Origin: Collybia mongolica
Taxonomy: Eukaryota; Basidiomycota; Agaricomycetes; Agaricales; Clitocybaceae
Length of the DNA: 64,000 nucleotides
Reading direction: 5' to 3'
Assembly: GCA_013420905.1 (NCBI GenBank)
Contig: JAAXNY010000001.1
Location: forward strand, 4,836,001 to 4,900,000
A program made the position numbers and the translations under genes. Below, in pieces: positions 44,620 to 56,118 of the stretch. Numbering within the stretch: the stretch's first letter is position 1; the number at the start of each line of letters is the position of its first letter. Below the pieces are notes generated by a model. That model saw nothing but the letters and a program-made list of their open reading frames with translations, made no database searches and had not been told where the DNA came from.

Positions 44620-45610
44620 TGAAGTACTGGCAATGGACGCTGCCCCGGTGACCCATCATCAGAACCAACACCTAATACAAGGCACACAATATCTGTGCTG
44701 TGAGATCATTAAGATTCTGTTGATGGAATAATTCTATTCGCCAGCGCCCTTGTAGGTTGGAATCTGCACTAATTATGGCTCTTGAGATGGCTTCAAAGCG
44801 CTGACGTGAGAAGGCTTGACCTCAACACCAATTACCTGAGGCCGTTGGTCACACCTTTCCTCCCCAGACCTTGCTACTGCCTAGCCTGTTTCCCGTAGCC
44901 AGCAGGAAAGAAGTAAGGATGGATAGGTACAGCTTTAGGTGGCCAGAAATTCAGGGTGGTTGGCTGTTCGACAAGGAGCAGCAGATGAAAGCATCGAACT
45001 AGGCAGTGCCTCTCGTAGCCTCAACAGTTCCACTGTCACCAGAATGGGTTTCCATTGCAAAGTCATTGGCAATGCTAGTTGTCCCTTTGTCTCGTCTTGA
45101 CAGAATGCTCTCTTACATAAAACGCGGTGAAATTTTTATTTGATCTAGCGAGTTTCATTGACGTATGCAGCATAAAGGCTTTCCAGTTAATATAGTTGTT
45201 TGGCCTCCAGGTGCTGTTCAACATTTGGAACAGCGTTGATTGACAGATGCAAGCACCAGTGCATTTCGGCCTTTTAAAGAGACGGAGGTGAGGTTGAGGC
45301 GACTAGGGTTCAACAGTGCCGGGGCGGAGTTCGAACCTTTCTTTAACAAAATCACAAGTGATCCAAGTTCTCAATTCATTCAAAGGCCTATCAAAAGAGA
45401 CAACATCAAATCTCCATGGCTTGGGAGTGCTCACATGCACCATCATATAGATCAGGTGCTAATTCCCCACCATCCTTGATGGGTGCTGTGAGCCATGATA
45501 CATCCATTTTCGTGACCACTTGACATCAACTATGGTCTCAACATGGCTTTCATCAGATGTATAGACACTTCCAATGTGCGGCGTTGATAGGGCCCGAAAT
45601 TGTTTGCACT
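44620..45610. other. Intergenic region
   Basis: No gene is supported. An ORF at 45240-45479 has no recognisable motif. A GTTCGAACC word near 45331 does not belong to a foldable tRNA. Confidence 0.4.
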
Positions 45611-46764
45611 TGTAAAGTCGACAAGTAAGGCTATTAGTATCATTTCTAATAACCAAGTAAACGGTAATAAAGGATTAGAGTCGAGCTCCAAGACGGCTAA
45701 TCAGAGTGAACTAGTCTAATGGATAATACACTATCAGTACAGAGGACTATGAGTACGGTCTATTATTAGTCCTATTCACCATGCCTGGTTACAACCTCGG
45801 TGTCTTAGTTCATAAGTAACCGTTGTAGTATGATATCATTAGTCCGGGGATCATCATTAATAGGAGAAGTAATTATAAATTTGGGACTTGCACAACCCGA
45901 TCCTAGTCAGGGGTACTTGGTGTTAACTACCGGAAGCGGCGGGACCCCGTGAATAGCAACCGGGACAATCAGGAGGAGTAAATGACAGTGCCGCGCTGTT
46001 TTAAATAACGGAGCGCGCGGTCGTGACTTGATAAGAGTTTAGCCAGCTCTTTCAATATTTGATAAGTAACCAGTAAACGGCATAATTGGCACGCATGGCG
46101 CGCGCGCCAAGTTGTAGAGGACGCATCAGCATTGAATACAGATCCTTGGCGCGCGGGAGCGCGGTTCCGTGTAAAATTTACAATTCCGTATGATATTTAG
46201 TTTGTACACTATGAATAGACTGTAGATAAGTAGCGCTAAGGCAAGGAATCTTGCCCCCACTTCGCGCGACTATAGAGTATACAAATCACATTTGTTAAAA
46301 CACTATTGCGTGTCCGAATTAAGGATCAGATTGCTTCAACGTGTCTTGATTGGAATTGATTGGAGAACCACAGAATTAAAGAAACTTAGTTCACTTGGAA
46401 CTTAGTACCATATTGTCCGTTGGAATTACTAGGCACTTGGCCTAAGTGCACTTGGCACTGTATTGTTTGATAAGTCGCTTGGACTTATAGATCCGCTTGG
46501 GATCGCTAATAATTGAACGTACACTTGGTACTCAGTCTATTGGATCGAGAGATTTTATAAATATACCTAGCAGGTTTTTGAACCTGTGTTGAAGCTTTTG
46601 TCTAAATCGAACCCGTTGAGAGATCATTGGAAAGGGCTTTGGCTAGTACTATTCAAAGCTTAGTGCTTCTAAGCACTTGAACCCGAACTCAAAACAGGCG
46701 ATTCCTACTGTTCGTGTGTTGATTGTTAGGTTTGGTGTGTGTGTGTGTGAAGGATTACATTACA
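45611..46764 (+). repeat. Candidate 5' LTR of the outer retroelement
   Basis: It begins TGTAAAGTCGACAAG and ends GGATTACATTACA, giving TGTAA/TTACA ends. A TATAAATATA box at about 46555 could drive transcription. The boundaries are a proposal: the matching 3' LTR is not in the window. Confidence 0.4.
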
Positions 46765-47258
46765 TAGCATCAGCGCACTTATAGCCCAGGAGCCCCCTTT
46801 CATCTGGAGCCCACCACGAGGGTTCAGAGTTTTTGAATAGTCTAAAGAGAGCGTCTTTCTTTGAAAAATATTATACCAAGACGAGTAACGTCGTCTACAA
46901 ATTGAAGTAGAGCGGAGAAAGTTTAGTCAATCTGTCTCAAGAGCCACGCCCACAAGCCAGCTCGTCAAACAGACTAACTAATCAGCCACTTGCAAGACAA
47001 GTAGCTACAAAAACGCGGCAGACTAAAAATTCGCAAAACGCTGGAGTAACAGAGTCGTTACCACCTCCTAGGTGAGTGCGCACATGAGGATCTTCACAAC
47101 CAGCCTTTGGATCTTCAGGACCAAGGCAAGTATTTAGAACTCCAGAGCCCTTAGGAAACATATCGACTACTAGTAAACCAGTAGTGCGCGGAAGATCGTC
47201 CGTAGTAAACCCAGTAGCAAACCCGAACTTGTTAGCTACTCAGAACCGTTCAGTAATC
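46765..47258 (+). other. Leader region before gag
   Basis: It contains plausible splice signals (CCTAGGTGAGTGCG near 47070 and CTTCAGGACC near 47118) and a short open stretch encoding NQPLARQVATKTRQT..., so a spliced gag N-terminus is possible. No tRNA primer site could be identified with confidence. Confidence 0.35.
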
Positions 47259-48770
47259 ATGACTGAACCCCCTCGTAAATATATGCCCCAACCAGGCGTC
47301 CGTGATGCACCAGTATTCAAAGGAAAAGAGCCCACGGGTTTAATCCGGTTTCTGGAGCGAATGGAGGTCCTATGGAAGGAGTGTAACATTACAAATGATG
47401 AAGAAAAGAAGTTAATGTTAGGAAAATACGCAGACCTACAATCAGAGAATGAGTGGAGGGCATTAGACCACTATAAGACAGGCACTTGGACGGATTTCAA
47501 GACAGAGTTGATCTCTAGTTATCCGGAAGCACTCGATCAAGTAGAAGGATCAGTAGCCAAGTTAGAAGCAGTGTGTTGCGCCAACCCACGTATTGGAGTA
47601 ACCGATGAGGCCGCGCTGAAAAAGCTGAAGCGTGAATTCAAAGCAGAATCTATTAAACTCTTGGGAGTTAGGCCACCTATTATCTCTAACCGAGAATTAG
47701 TTACCAAGTTCTTGGGATGTCTAGACGAAGTCTTCAGATCCCAAGTACAAGGAAGGCTAACCCTGCTAGGGAATAATCAGTCTAATGCTACACAGGCAGG
47801 ACAAGCCGTTGCTACAAACAACCGAGCAGATCCTAATACTATTGCCGAAGCCGCCGCGCTCGCGCGACGAAAAGGGGATCAGTACGATCTGGAGGAAGTT
47901 ATAGCAACTGCAATCAGCATTTCTGAAGGTGTAGCCAACATGAATATTCCAGACACAAATAGATCGTTTATAACGTCCGTAACAGCAACAGCAGCGCCCA
48001 AAATCAAAGTAGAGATGGATGAAATAAAACAACAAATAGTTAATTTGTTAGACCGTCTCCAAGTAAATGAGAAGAATACGAGGAGTGGATTTGAGGATGT
48101 AATGAAAGCGCTTCAACAAGCAACTGTTCAGAACCATGCCACGAATAGCGCACCCCAGCAGCATCAGTATCAGAATCAGTACGGAAAGCCTAAAGAAGGA
48201 CAACCGCAAAGACCAAATGCGTATAAATGTCACTACTGTTTTACACCCGGACACTTCATAATGGCCTGTCCCGAGAAACAGAAACATTTTGAGGAAGGGA
48301 AAATAAAAACCAACGCAAATGGAGGAGTATGCTTACCAGACGGATCATATATTCCAAGAGAACCAGAAACGGTATCATTGAAAGATAAAGTGGAACACTT
48401 CCATTCAAAGAAGGTAGCAGCCCTTTATTACGGAGATGTCACGGAAGGACCCGCTCCAGGAGTATTGTCCGTTATGCAGTCACATAATGCAGTAGACAAT
48501 AGTAATGACATTGGAACCTTGAAAGCCATAATGGCACAAATGGCACAATTTCAAGCGCAACAAATGTTAGGACAACAGAGCGCGCAAACTGCATTGCCAG
48601 TACCGCCTCAGATGCAGAAACAGGAATATATAAATAATAACTATAATCCTACAGCAAAGAGCGCGCCGAATCCTGACATAGTAGCCTTACAAGCACAAAT
48701 GAGTACTTTATTAGGGCAGGTAGCAGAACTCAATAACCAAAACAAGGTTAAAGAGTCGGGTTTCAATTAG
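47259..48770 (+). CDS. Gag polyprotein of outer retroelement
   Basis: The frame is open from 47184 and the first ATG is at 47259, giving about 503 aa. It has a capsid-like region after VFKGKEPTGLIRFLERME, a middle helical region, glutamine-rich linkers and a single CCHC zinc knuckle, CHYCFTPGHFIMAC (about 48228-48270). It packages element RNA in virus-like particles. The C-terminal third is rich in Q/N/A. It ends at TAG 48768-48770, with the protease frame already open from 48752 in -1, so frameshifting or re-initiation at ATG 48776 would express the next ORF. Confidence 0.8.
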   Translation: MTEPPRKYMPQPGVRDAPVFKGKEPTGLIRFLERMEVLWKECNITNDEEKKLMLGKYADLQSENEWRALDHYKTGTWTDFKTELISSYPEALDQVEGSVAKLEAVCCANPRIGVTDEAALKKLKREFKAESIKLLGVRPPIISNRELVTKFLGCLDEVFRSQVQGRLTLLGNNQSNATQAGQAVATNNRADPNTIAEAAALARRKGDQYDLEEVIATAISISEGVANMNIPDTNRSFITSVTATAAPKIKVEMDEIKQQIVNLLDRLQVNEKNTRSGFEDVMKALQQATVQNHATNSAPQQHQYQNQYGKPKEGQPQRPNAYKCHYCFTPGHFIMACPEKQKHFEEGKIKTNANGGVCLPDGSYIPREPETVSLKDKVEHFHSKKVAALYYGDVTEGPAPGVLSVMQSHNAVDNSNDIGTLKAIMAQMAQFQAQQMLGQQSAQTALPVPPQMQKQEYINNNYNPTAKSAPNPDIVALQAQMSTLLGQVAELNNQNKVKESGFN

Positions 48771-49011
48771 GTCTGATGAAGGAGGCTAAGGAACACGCTA
48801 GACCTACGACTAGGTTGCGTTCCAAGAGACAGCCAGAGGACCGAAATAAAAACAGAAATAGTCGTCAAGAAAGTAACGATTCGGAGAGTAGTTGGGATAG
48901 TAGTGAAGAGGAGTTGGTAGCGCCGTCTCCTAGGAAAAAGAAAGTAAAATTTGTTGAACCATCAGTAAAGTCTCCAGTACGAAAAGAATTACCCTACATC
49001 GATGTGCCCGT

Positions 49012-49459
49012 TGTAAGGGGAACTCCATTTCCGCCTTACTTCGCCGATCTAGCCTTACTTCGCCGAATCTCACTCCGCCGACTTCTACTTCGCGCTCACT
49101 CGATTACATTCACTACATCGCACGTTCATTACCTACGCCCACACGCACCCCCACTCTCTACTTCGCGCGCAGTTCGCCGCCAGACTTCGCACTTGTTCGG
49201 ACTATCAAGGGCACGGTCACGTGACCTTCGCTAGCCCAACGCGTGTCGTCGTACCGCACCGGGAACATGTATTTAATGTAGTACTAGGTATATAGCACAC
49301 CCCCCCTGATGGAGGCTCCTCAGAGAATTCTCTTAGGATCCCCTCCACCAGGTGAGTAGTACATATGTCGTACAAGTGAATACATCTCTTAGGATCCCCT
49401 CCACCAGCGTCGGCCCGCTCTACTAAGTTCGCGCGCACTCCGCCGGAGTTGCCCTTACA
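49012..49459 (+). repeat. 5' LTR of gypsy element
   Basis: 448 bp. A TATATA box lies at 49289-49294, and a predicted transcript start about 28-33 bases downstream is near AGAGAATTCTCT (49322). A repeated ATCTCTTAGGATCCCCTCCA-type box is in the 3' half. Confidence 0.95.
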
Positions 49460-49461
49460 GT

Positions 49462-49471
49462 AGAATTCTCT
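49462..49471 (+). promoter_or_regulatory. Candidate self-priming primer-binding site
   Basis: AGAATTCTCT begins two bases after the LTR end and is the exact complement of AGAGAATTCT at 49322-49331, the predicted 5' end of the element's own transcript. This is the arrangement of Tf1/sushi-type elements that prime reverse transcription with their own RNA. No tRNA-complementary site is evident there. Confidence 0.55.
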
Positions 49472-49619
49472 CACCAGCAGAGACCGCGACCTCACCGCAG
49501 CCATTGCCAAATTCCGATCGGCAGAAACTGTCAGCTCCGATACAGAATCCGTCAAGACCGCGCGAGAATCGCCCTCTCCACCCTCCTCCGAACTAGAAGT
49601 GGAACTCCTACTCCAGCCG

Positions 49620-50786
49620 ATGGACGCCGAAACGAGGATGGATAACGTCGAACGAGACGTAGGAGATCTCAATAGGAAGGCGGAGGAACAAGCCGAGCAG
49701 CTTAAGAAGCTCACCGACAGCATCAACGCGCTGATCGCGCTCCAAACCGCGGCTCCCCCACCCCCGGTCAATACCCCTGCACCCAGCGCCCCTGTAAATA
49801 ATGTATCAACACCTCCCCCCGCGACCCACATTAATTCGGGACGACCTTCGGCACTCCGGCCATCGCTTCCCGATGACTTCGACGGATCGCGCGAACGAGG
49901 GCGTGCGTTCATTAACGCATGCGAACTGTATATAAATCTTGTACCACACCAGTTCGCGGATGAAGTGACGCAGGTACGGTGGGCGTACACCTTCATGAAG
50001 AAAGGCCGAGCGTATCTGTTCGCGGACCGGGCCATGCGATACCAGACCGCTACCGGGAACCCGAAGTACGCGACATGGGCCCTATTCCACGCCGACTTCG
50101 CGGTCAACTTCTTTGTGCAGAGCGAAGCGCAGTGGGCGATTACGAGGTTGGAAACGAGCAGCTACCACCAAGGATCGCGATCGGTGGACGACTACACGGA
50201 TGAGTTCAGGGATCTCATCGACAAGTCGGGATACAAGGAGGGGTTGACGATTGTGGTGAAGTACCGGAAGGGACTGAGCGGGGAGATTCAGTCGCAGATC
50301 GCAACGATGGCAGTGGGACAACCAGCGGACGATCAGCCGGAACAGTGGTATGTAGCGGCGATGAAGTGCGATGAAAACCGCCTCACCAATGAGGCCTTCC
50401 TGAGCACTAAACCGGCGGCTCGCGCACCTCCCGCACGCACTACCTCGGCGTTTCACGCACCGCCGCACTTCTCAGCCCCGACGCTGCAACGGATGGCGCC
50501 ACCACCACCTCCGCCACCCCCTGCTCTCCCTCCACCGGTTCCGATAGATGTAGATGCGATGCGGAGGGCTCGAACGAACATCGAGACCTGCCACCGATGT
50601 AAGCAGCCGGGCCATTTCCGGAAGGACTGCCCCCTCCGCTACGACACGCGGTTCATGTCAATGGAGGAGCAGCATGAGTTCGCGCAGCACATCTTCGCGA
50701 TGATAGACGCACAAGTCGAACCGCTGGTGGAAGAAGGGAAAACGTTCGCAACCACTCAAGAGGGTTTTGTAGCGGACAGTGAGTGA
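49620..50786 (+). CDS. Gag of gypsy element
   Basis: About 388 aa from ATG 49620 (the frame is open from 49599). An N-terminal coiled coil (MDNVERDVGDLNRKAEEQAE) and proline-rich linker are followed by a capsid-type domain (LPDDFDGSRERGRAFINACE through the SYHQGSRSVDDYTDEFRDLI region), a second proline-rich linker, and one zinc knuckle CHRCKQPGHFRKDC. It forms the particle shell and binds genomic RNA. The TGA at 50784-50786 overlaps the pol frame, which is in -1. Confidence 0.9.
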   Translation: MDAETRMDNVERDVGDLNRKAEEQAEQLKKLTDSINALIALQTAAPPPPVNTPAPSAPVNNVSTPPPATHINSGRPSALRPSLPDDFDGSRERGRAFINACELYINLVPHQFADEVTQVRWAYTFMKKGRAYLFADRAMRYQTATGNPKYATWALFHADFAVNFFVQSEAQWAITRLETSSYHQGSRSVDDYTDEFRDLIDKSGYKEGLTIVVKYRKGLSGEIQSQIATMAVGQPADDQPEQWYVAAMKCDENRLTNEAFLSTKPAARAPPARTTSAFHAPPHFSAPTLQRMAPPPPPPPPALPPPVPIDVDAMRRARTNIETCHRCKQPGHFRKDCPLRYDTRFMSMEEQHEFAQHIFAMIDAQVEPLVEEGKTFATTQEGFVADSE

Positions 50787-53700
50787 ACAGTACGCCCTCG
50801 CTGTCATCTGTAAATAGGTTCGCGTGTTTAGAAGTTGAGAACACAATTGAAATTTCCCAAACACCCAAAACTACTACAGAAGCCGTACAAGATACCATCC
50901 CCGTCCCTAAACCACCGCGCCAGAGACTCCCCCGATGGGAACGAGCTCTACCCAAGCGATTCGTAGTCGCCGCCACCCCCAGCACTTGCTCGCTGAAGCT
51001 CAAGATTGAACTTCAGACAACCAACACAGGCGAGACATTCGCAACGAACAGCTTGGTAGACTCGGGAGCAACGGGCCTTTTCATCGATTCTGAATTCGTG
51101 CGGAGGAACAGGTTGACCTCGCGCAAGCTAGTTCGCACTATTCCGGTGTTCAACGTCGACGGCACTCCGAACGAGAACGGGTCTATTTCGGAGATCGTAG
51201 ACCTCATCCTCCGGTACAACGGTCACTCAGAACGCACCCACTTCGCGGTCACCAGCCTAGGGAAGCAGGATCTCATACTGGGCTACACTTGGTTGCAGGA
51301 GCACAACCCGGAGATCAACTGGCAGACCAACGAGGTGAAGATGAGTCGCTGTCCCGACAAATGTCGGACCTGCGCGAACGAGGTTAAATCGGAAAAGGCG
51401 GAGAAGCGTAAATTGGAGGCCCGCATCAACGCCTGTCGCGCAGGACCCATGCCCAAACCAGAAACAGAAATTGGAGAGGTTCCCGACTCTGAGCACGAAG
51501 GAGATATCGCCTTTGAAGATTGCATTGAAGAGGGCGACCGTATCTTCGTGGTCAATATCGGCGAACCAGGACAGTTTCAGAAGGCACCGGAAGAGATTCG
51601 GACAACCCAAACCATCTCGCAGCGACTAGCGGAAAAGATCCAAACGGAAGCCCGGAAGAACGCGTCCCAGCAGATCGCAGACTCCTTTGATCGTAATGCG
51701 CAACCCAAGACGTTTTTCGATCTAGCACCGGCGCACGTCCACGAATTTGAGGATGTGTTCTCCAAGACGTCCTTCGACGCTCTCCCAGATCGCCGACCGT
51801 GGGACCACGCGATCGAACTCGTCCGCGACGCAGAAGGGAAATCCTGCAAGGTCTACCCGCTCTCAGTCACCGAACAAGCGGAGTTGGACAAGTTCCTCGA
51901 GGAGAACCTCGCCTCTGGTCGGATCCGCCCCTCCAAATCACCAATGGCTTCGCCGTTCTTCTTTATCAAGAAGAAGGACGGTTCGCTACGCCCGGTACAG
52001 GACTACCGCGTTCTCAATTCGCTGACGATCAAGAACAAATACCCACTCCCACTCATCTCCGACCTCGTCAACAATCTTCGGGGAGCGAAATACTTCTCCA
52101 AATTCGACGTTCGCTGGGGATACAACAACGTCCGAATTAAGGAAGGTGATGAGTGGAAGGCCGCATTTCGCACAAACCGCGGAATGTTTGAGCCCCTGGT
52201 AATGTTCTTTGGTCTCACTAACTCGCCGGCAACGTTCCAAACCATGATGAACGAGATATTCCACGATCTCATCATGGAAGGAGTGGTATGTGTCTACATC
52301 GATGATATTCTAATCTACACAAAGACACTCGCCGAACACCACCGAATTACGAGGTTAGTTCTCCAGCGACTCCGTGAACATAAACTGTACCTGCGACTGG
52401 ACAAATGCGAATTCGAGAAGACCCGAATCGAGTATCTGGGGCTCATTATCTCGGAGGGGCAGGCGGAGATGGACCCGGTCAAGGTTGCCGGAGTAGCGGA
52501 ATGGCCAACGCCCACGAACAAGAAGCAAGTGCAGTCCTTCTTGGGCTTCACGAACTTCTATCGGCGGTTCATTCGCGACTTCTCCCATATTGCGCGGCCA
52601 TTGTTTGATCTCACCGGTAAAGACGTGCCTTGGAAGTGGGGTGAGTCAGAGCAGGAGGCATTTGAAGGGTTGAAGGAAGCGGTGTCGTCTAAACCGGTAC
52701 TGATGTTCGCAGACGACAACCGGCCGTTTAGGGTGGAGGCAGATAGTTCGGATTTCGCGACCGGCGCAGTACTTTCGCAACTCAGCCCGGAGGACGACAA
52801 GTGGCACCCGATCGCGTTTTCGTCAAAGAGCCTCAACGCGGTCGAGCGGAATTATGAGATACACGACAAGGAAATGCTCGCCATCATTTGCGCACTCGAA
52901 GAATGGCGACACTTCCTTGAAGGCGCGCGACACGACTTCGAGATCTGGACAGACCACAAAAATCTAGAGTACTTCCGGATGTCCCAGAAGCTAAATCGGA
53001 GACAGGCCAGGTGGTCACTGTACCTCTCCCGATTCAACTTCTCGCTGCACCACAAGCCCGGACGAAGTATGGGTAAGCCAGACGCGCTATCTCGCCGAGC
53101 GGACCACAGCGATGGAAGCGAGGATAACCGCGATCTAGTCCTCCTCAAACCGGAGTTGTTCACAATCTGCGCGCTGGAAGGAATGGTCGTGGAAGGAGAG
53201 GAAAGGGACATTCTGCGGGATATTCGGAGAGGCAATCGCGAGGGACATCAGGAGGAAGCGGTGGTGAAGGCAGCGCAGGAGTTGAAGAAGTCCACAGGAA
53301 AATCGGTTCGGAGCGCAGAGTGGAGGGAAGCGCAGGAGTTGCTGTATTTCCGCGATCGCATCTACGTCCCAAAACACGCTGACCTTCGCAGACGTATAGT
53401 TGCGCAACATCACAATTCGTGAATTGCGGGACACGCCGGAAGATGGAAGACGTTGGAACTCGTATCGCGCAATTACTGGTGGCCTCAAATGTCGCGCTAC
53501 ATTGGCGAATACTGCAAGACATGCGACCTCTGTCTCCGAACGAAGGCTCAGCGTCAACTTCCAAGCGGCGAACTTAAACCGCTGCCGATTCCGGAAGGTC
53601 GCTGGGACGTCGCAAGCGTGGATTTCATCGTGGAACTCCCCGAGTCGCAAGGGCATGATGCGATCATGGTAGTGGTGGACACGGTGGGTAAACGCGCGCA

Positions 53701-54733
53701 CTTCATCCCAACCACGACGACAATTACCGCGCTTGGATCGGCGAGGCTTTACCTCCAGCATGTGTGGAAGTTGCACGGCTTACCGAAGGCTATGGTCTCC
53801 GACCGAGGGGTACAGTTCGTGGCGGAATTCACAAGGGAGTTATATCGCATGCTTGATATTAAACTCACAGCGTCTACAGCGTACCACCCACAGACAGACG
53901 GACAGACCGAGCGAGTGAACCAGGAACTGGAGCAGTATCTCCGGTTATTTGTCAGCAAGCGACAGGACAACTGGGTCAACCTTTTACCGCTCGCCGAATT
54001 CCAGTACAATAACCACGTCCACTCCTCGACACAGCACTCGCCGTTCTTCCTGGACACCGGTCGACATCCACGCATGGGCTTTGAACCACAGACCGCACCA
54101 TCCCGGCTGGAAACTGCGAACGAATTCCGCGACCGAATGAAGGACACCCTCGAGGAAGCCCGCGCCGCATTAGCCAAAGCCAAGGACGAGATGGCGATGT
54201 ACTACAATCGCCGCCGAAACCCAACACCCGACTACCAGGTTGGAGACCGGATGTATTTGGATTCGCACGACATTCGTATCACTCGACCGTCGCAGAAACT
54301 GGCTCACCGCTACATCGGGCCATACCCCATCAAAGCCAAGGTTGGATCGCACGCCTACCGCCTCAAACTTCCGCCGGCGCTATCGCGCATCCACCCGGTC
54401 TTCCATGTTGTCAAACTCCTACCCGCGCCGCACGACCCAATACCCGGTAGAACGGTCACCGAAGTCCCTGAACCCACTCTCATAGACGGCGAGGTACATT
54501 ATGAGGTTCAGGAGATCATGGACAGCCGGATTTACAGGAACAAGCTGCAGTACCTGGTCGCCTGGAAGGGCTACAGCTACGAACAGAACACCTGGGAACC
54601 CGCCGACAAGGTGAATGCGGACGAGTTGGTCGCTGAATTCTACAGACGCAACCCCGGAGCACCGCGACACGTACAACGCGTCCAATTCGCACAGATCCCG
54701 TTCCAACGCCGGCGTGAAGACACGCGAACCTAG
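50783..54733 (+). pseudogene. Pol of gypsy element (PR-RT-RH-IN-chromodomain), one nonsense codon
   Basis: One frame runs the whole length with a single TGA at 53420-53422. Domains in order: retropepsin (LVDSGATGLFID), reverse transcriptase (FDVRWGYNNVRI; catalytic YIDD), RNase H (VEADSSDFATGAVLSQ, DKEMLAI, WTDHKNLEYF), integrase zinc-binding part (HH before the stop, CKTCDLC after), catalytic core (VDFIVELP, VSDRGVQF, GQTERVNQE), a GPY module (YIGPYPIKAKVG) and a chromodomain (YLVAWKGYSYEQNTWEP). The stop follows TCG and reads TGA where CGA would be sense, so one C-to-T change at a CpG separates it from an open frame. It falls between the His and Cys pairs of the integrase zinc finger, so protein made now would lack integrase. 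Confidence 0.9.
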
Positions 54734-54744
54734 AAGGGGGGTAA

Positions 54745-55192
54745 TGTAAGGGGAACTCCATTTCCGCCTTACTTCGCCGATCTAGCCTTACTTCGCCGAA
54801 TCTCACTCCGCCGACTTCTACTTCGCGCTCACTCGATTACATTCACTACATCGCACGTTCATTACCTACGCCCACACGCACCCCCACTCTCTACTTCGCG
54901 CGCAGTTCGCCGCCGGACTTTGCACTTGTTCGGACTATCAAGGGCACGGTCACGTGACCTTCGCTAGCCCAACGCGTGTCGTCGTACCGCACCGGGAACG
55001 TGTATTTAATGTAGTACTAGGTATATAGCACACCCCCCCTGATGGAGGCTCCTCAGAGAATTCTCTTAGGATCCCCTCCACCAGGTGAGTAGTACATATG
55101 TCGTACAAGTGAATACATCTCTTAGGATCCCCTCCACCAGCGTCGGCCCGCTCTACTAAGTTCGCGCGCACTCCGCCGGAGTTGCCCTTACA
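54745..55192 (+). repeat. 3' LTR of gypsy element
   Basis: 448 bp. It differs from the 5' LTR only at 54915 (G for A), 54921 (T for C) and 55000 (G for A), each within a CpG context. Confidence 0.95.
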
Positions 55193-56118
55193 CCCGTGGT
55201 ACCCTACATACCCCGGAGAACGGAACGCAACCCTGAACCAGTTGATCCGCTACCTAATTTTAACACTAAGCGCGGTCCGACTTATGAAACTAAGTCCCCG
55301 ATAGAAGTAAAATTAAAAGGTGGCGATATAATTGCTAAAGTGTTAGACAACCCTATCACATTGACCACGGGAGAGTTAATGGGCTCGTCAAAAACCATTA
55401 GAGATGGGATAAAGAATATTGTAACTGCCAGACGTAAATCCCTCACCCAAAGGGACGCTAACTTGCAAATAAACGGAATAGATGAGGAAGACGTCTTACC
55501 CTTTGGAGGGGACTGGGAACTTGATGATAACTACTTACGGCATGACGCGCTACCAGTAGAGTCAATCCCATTCCAGTCTTTCTTCATCTCGGAGTATGAC
55601 CGCGGCGGAATACCTAAGGGATCTATAATATGCGGAGACCCAGTCCTACAGTATTTAGAATCTTTACCAGCTGGGGAAGAGCCCAAACAGTTGTATGTAG
55701 CAAAAGAATCGGCCTCTTTGCGCACAGTATATCCAGTAATAAATGGGGCAGGAACGGAGGAATCTTTATTAGATGGGGGATCCCAAATAGTATCAATGGC
55801 TAAACAAACGGCTTTAGACTTAGATATTTCATGGGATCCGGACGTTGTCATACACATGCAGAGTGCTAATAAACAAGTTGAGAGAACAGCGGGATTAGCG
55901 CGCAATGTTCCTTTCTTGTTTAATGACATGGCCATCTACCTCCAAGTACATATCATAAATTCACCCGCATACAAAATATTGCTCGGGAGACCATTTGATA
56001 CACTCACGGAAAGTCAGATCAAAAATGCTCGGGACGGGGGACAAGTAGTCACTATCACGGACCCTAACACGGGACAAAGGTGTACTATCCCTACCCATGC
56101 AAAGGGATCACTGCCTAA

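Larger units (their letters stand above)
49012..55192 (+). mobile_element. Complete chromodomain Ty3/gypsy retrotransposon (6181 bp)
   Basis: Two 448-bp LTRs (49012-49459, 54745-55192) begin TGTAAGGG and end CCCTTACA, differ at only three positions, and are flanked by a CCCGT duplication (49007-49011, 55193-55197). The internal region carries gag and a pol with order PR-RT-RH-IN-chromodomain, hence a chromovirus. It is inserted in the protease ORF of another retroelement. One nonsense codon in pol is the only coding damage seen. Confidence 0.95.

Noticed and set aside
45280..45360. Possible tRNA (GTTCGAACC T-loop-like word)
   Set aside because: Only two Watson-Crick pairs form in the T stem, and no acceptor or anticodon stem can be folded.
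49217..50107. 296-codon minus-strand ORF over the gypsy 5' end
   Set aside because: It overlaps the LTR and gag; similar minus-strand ORFs recur at 54950-55171 only because the LTR is repeated.
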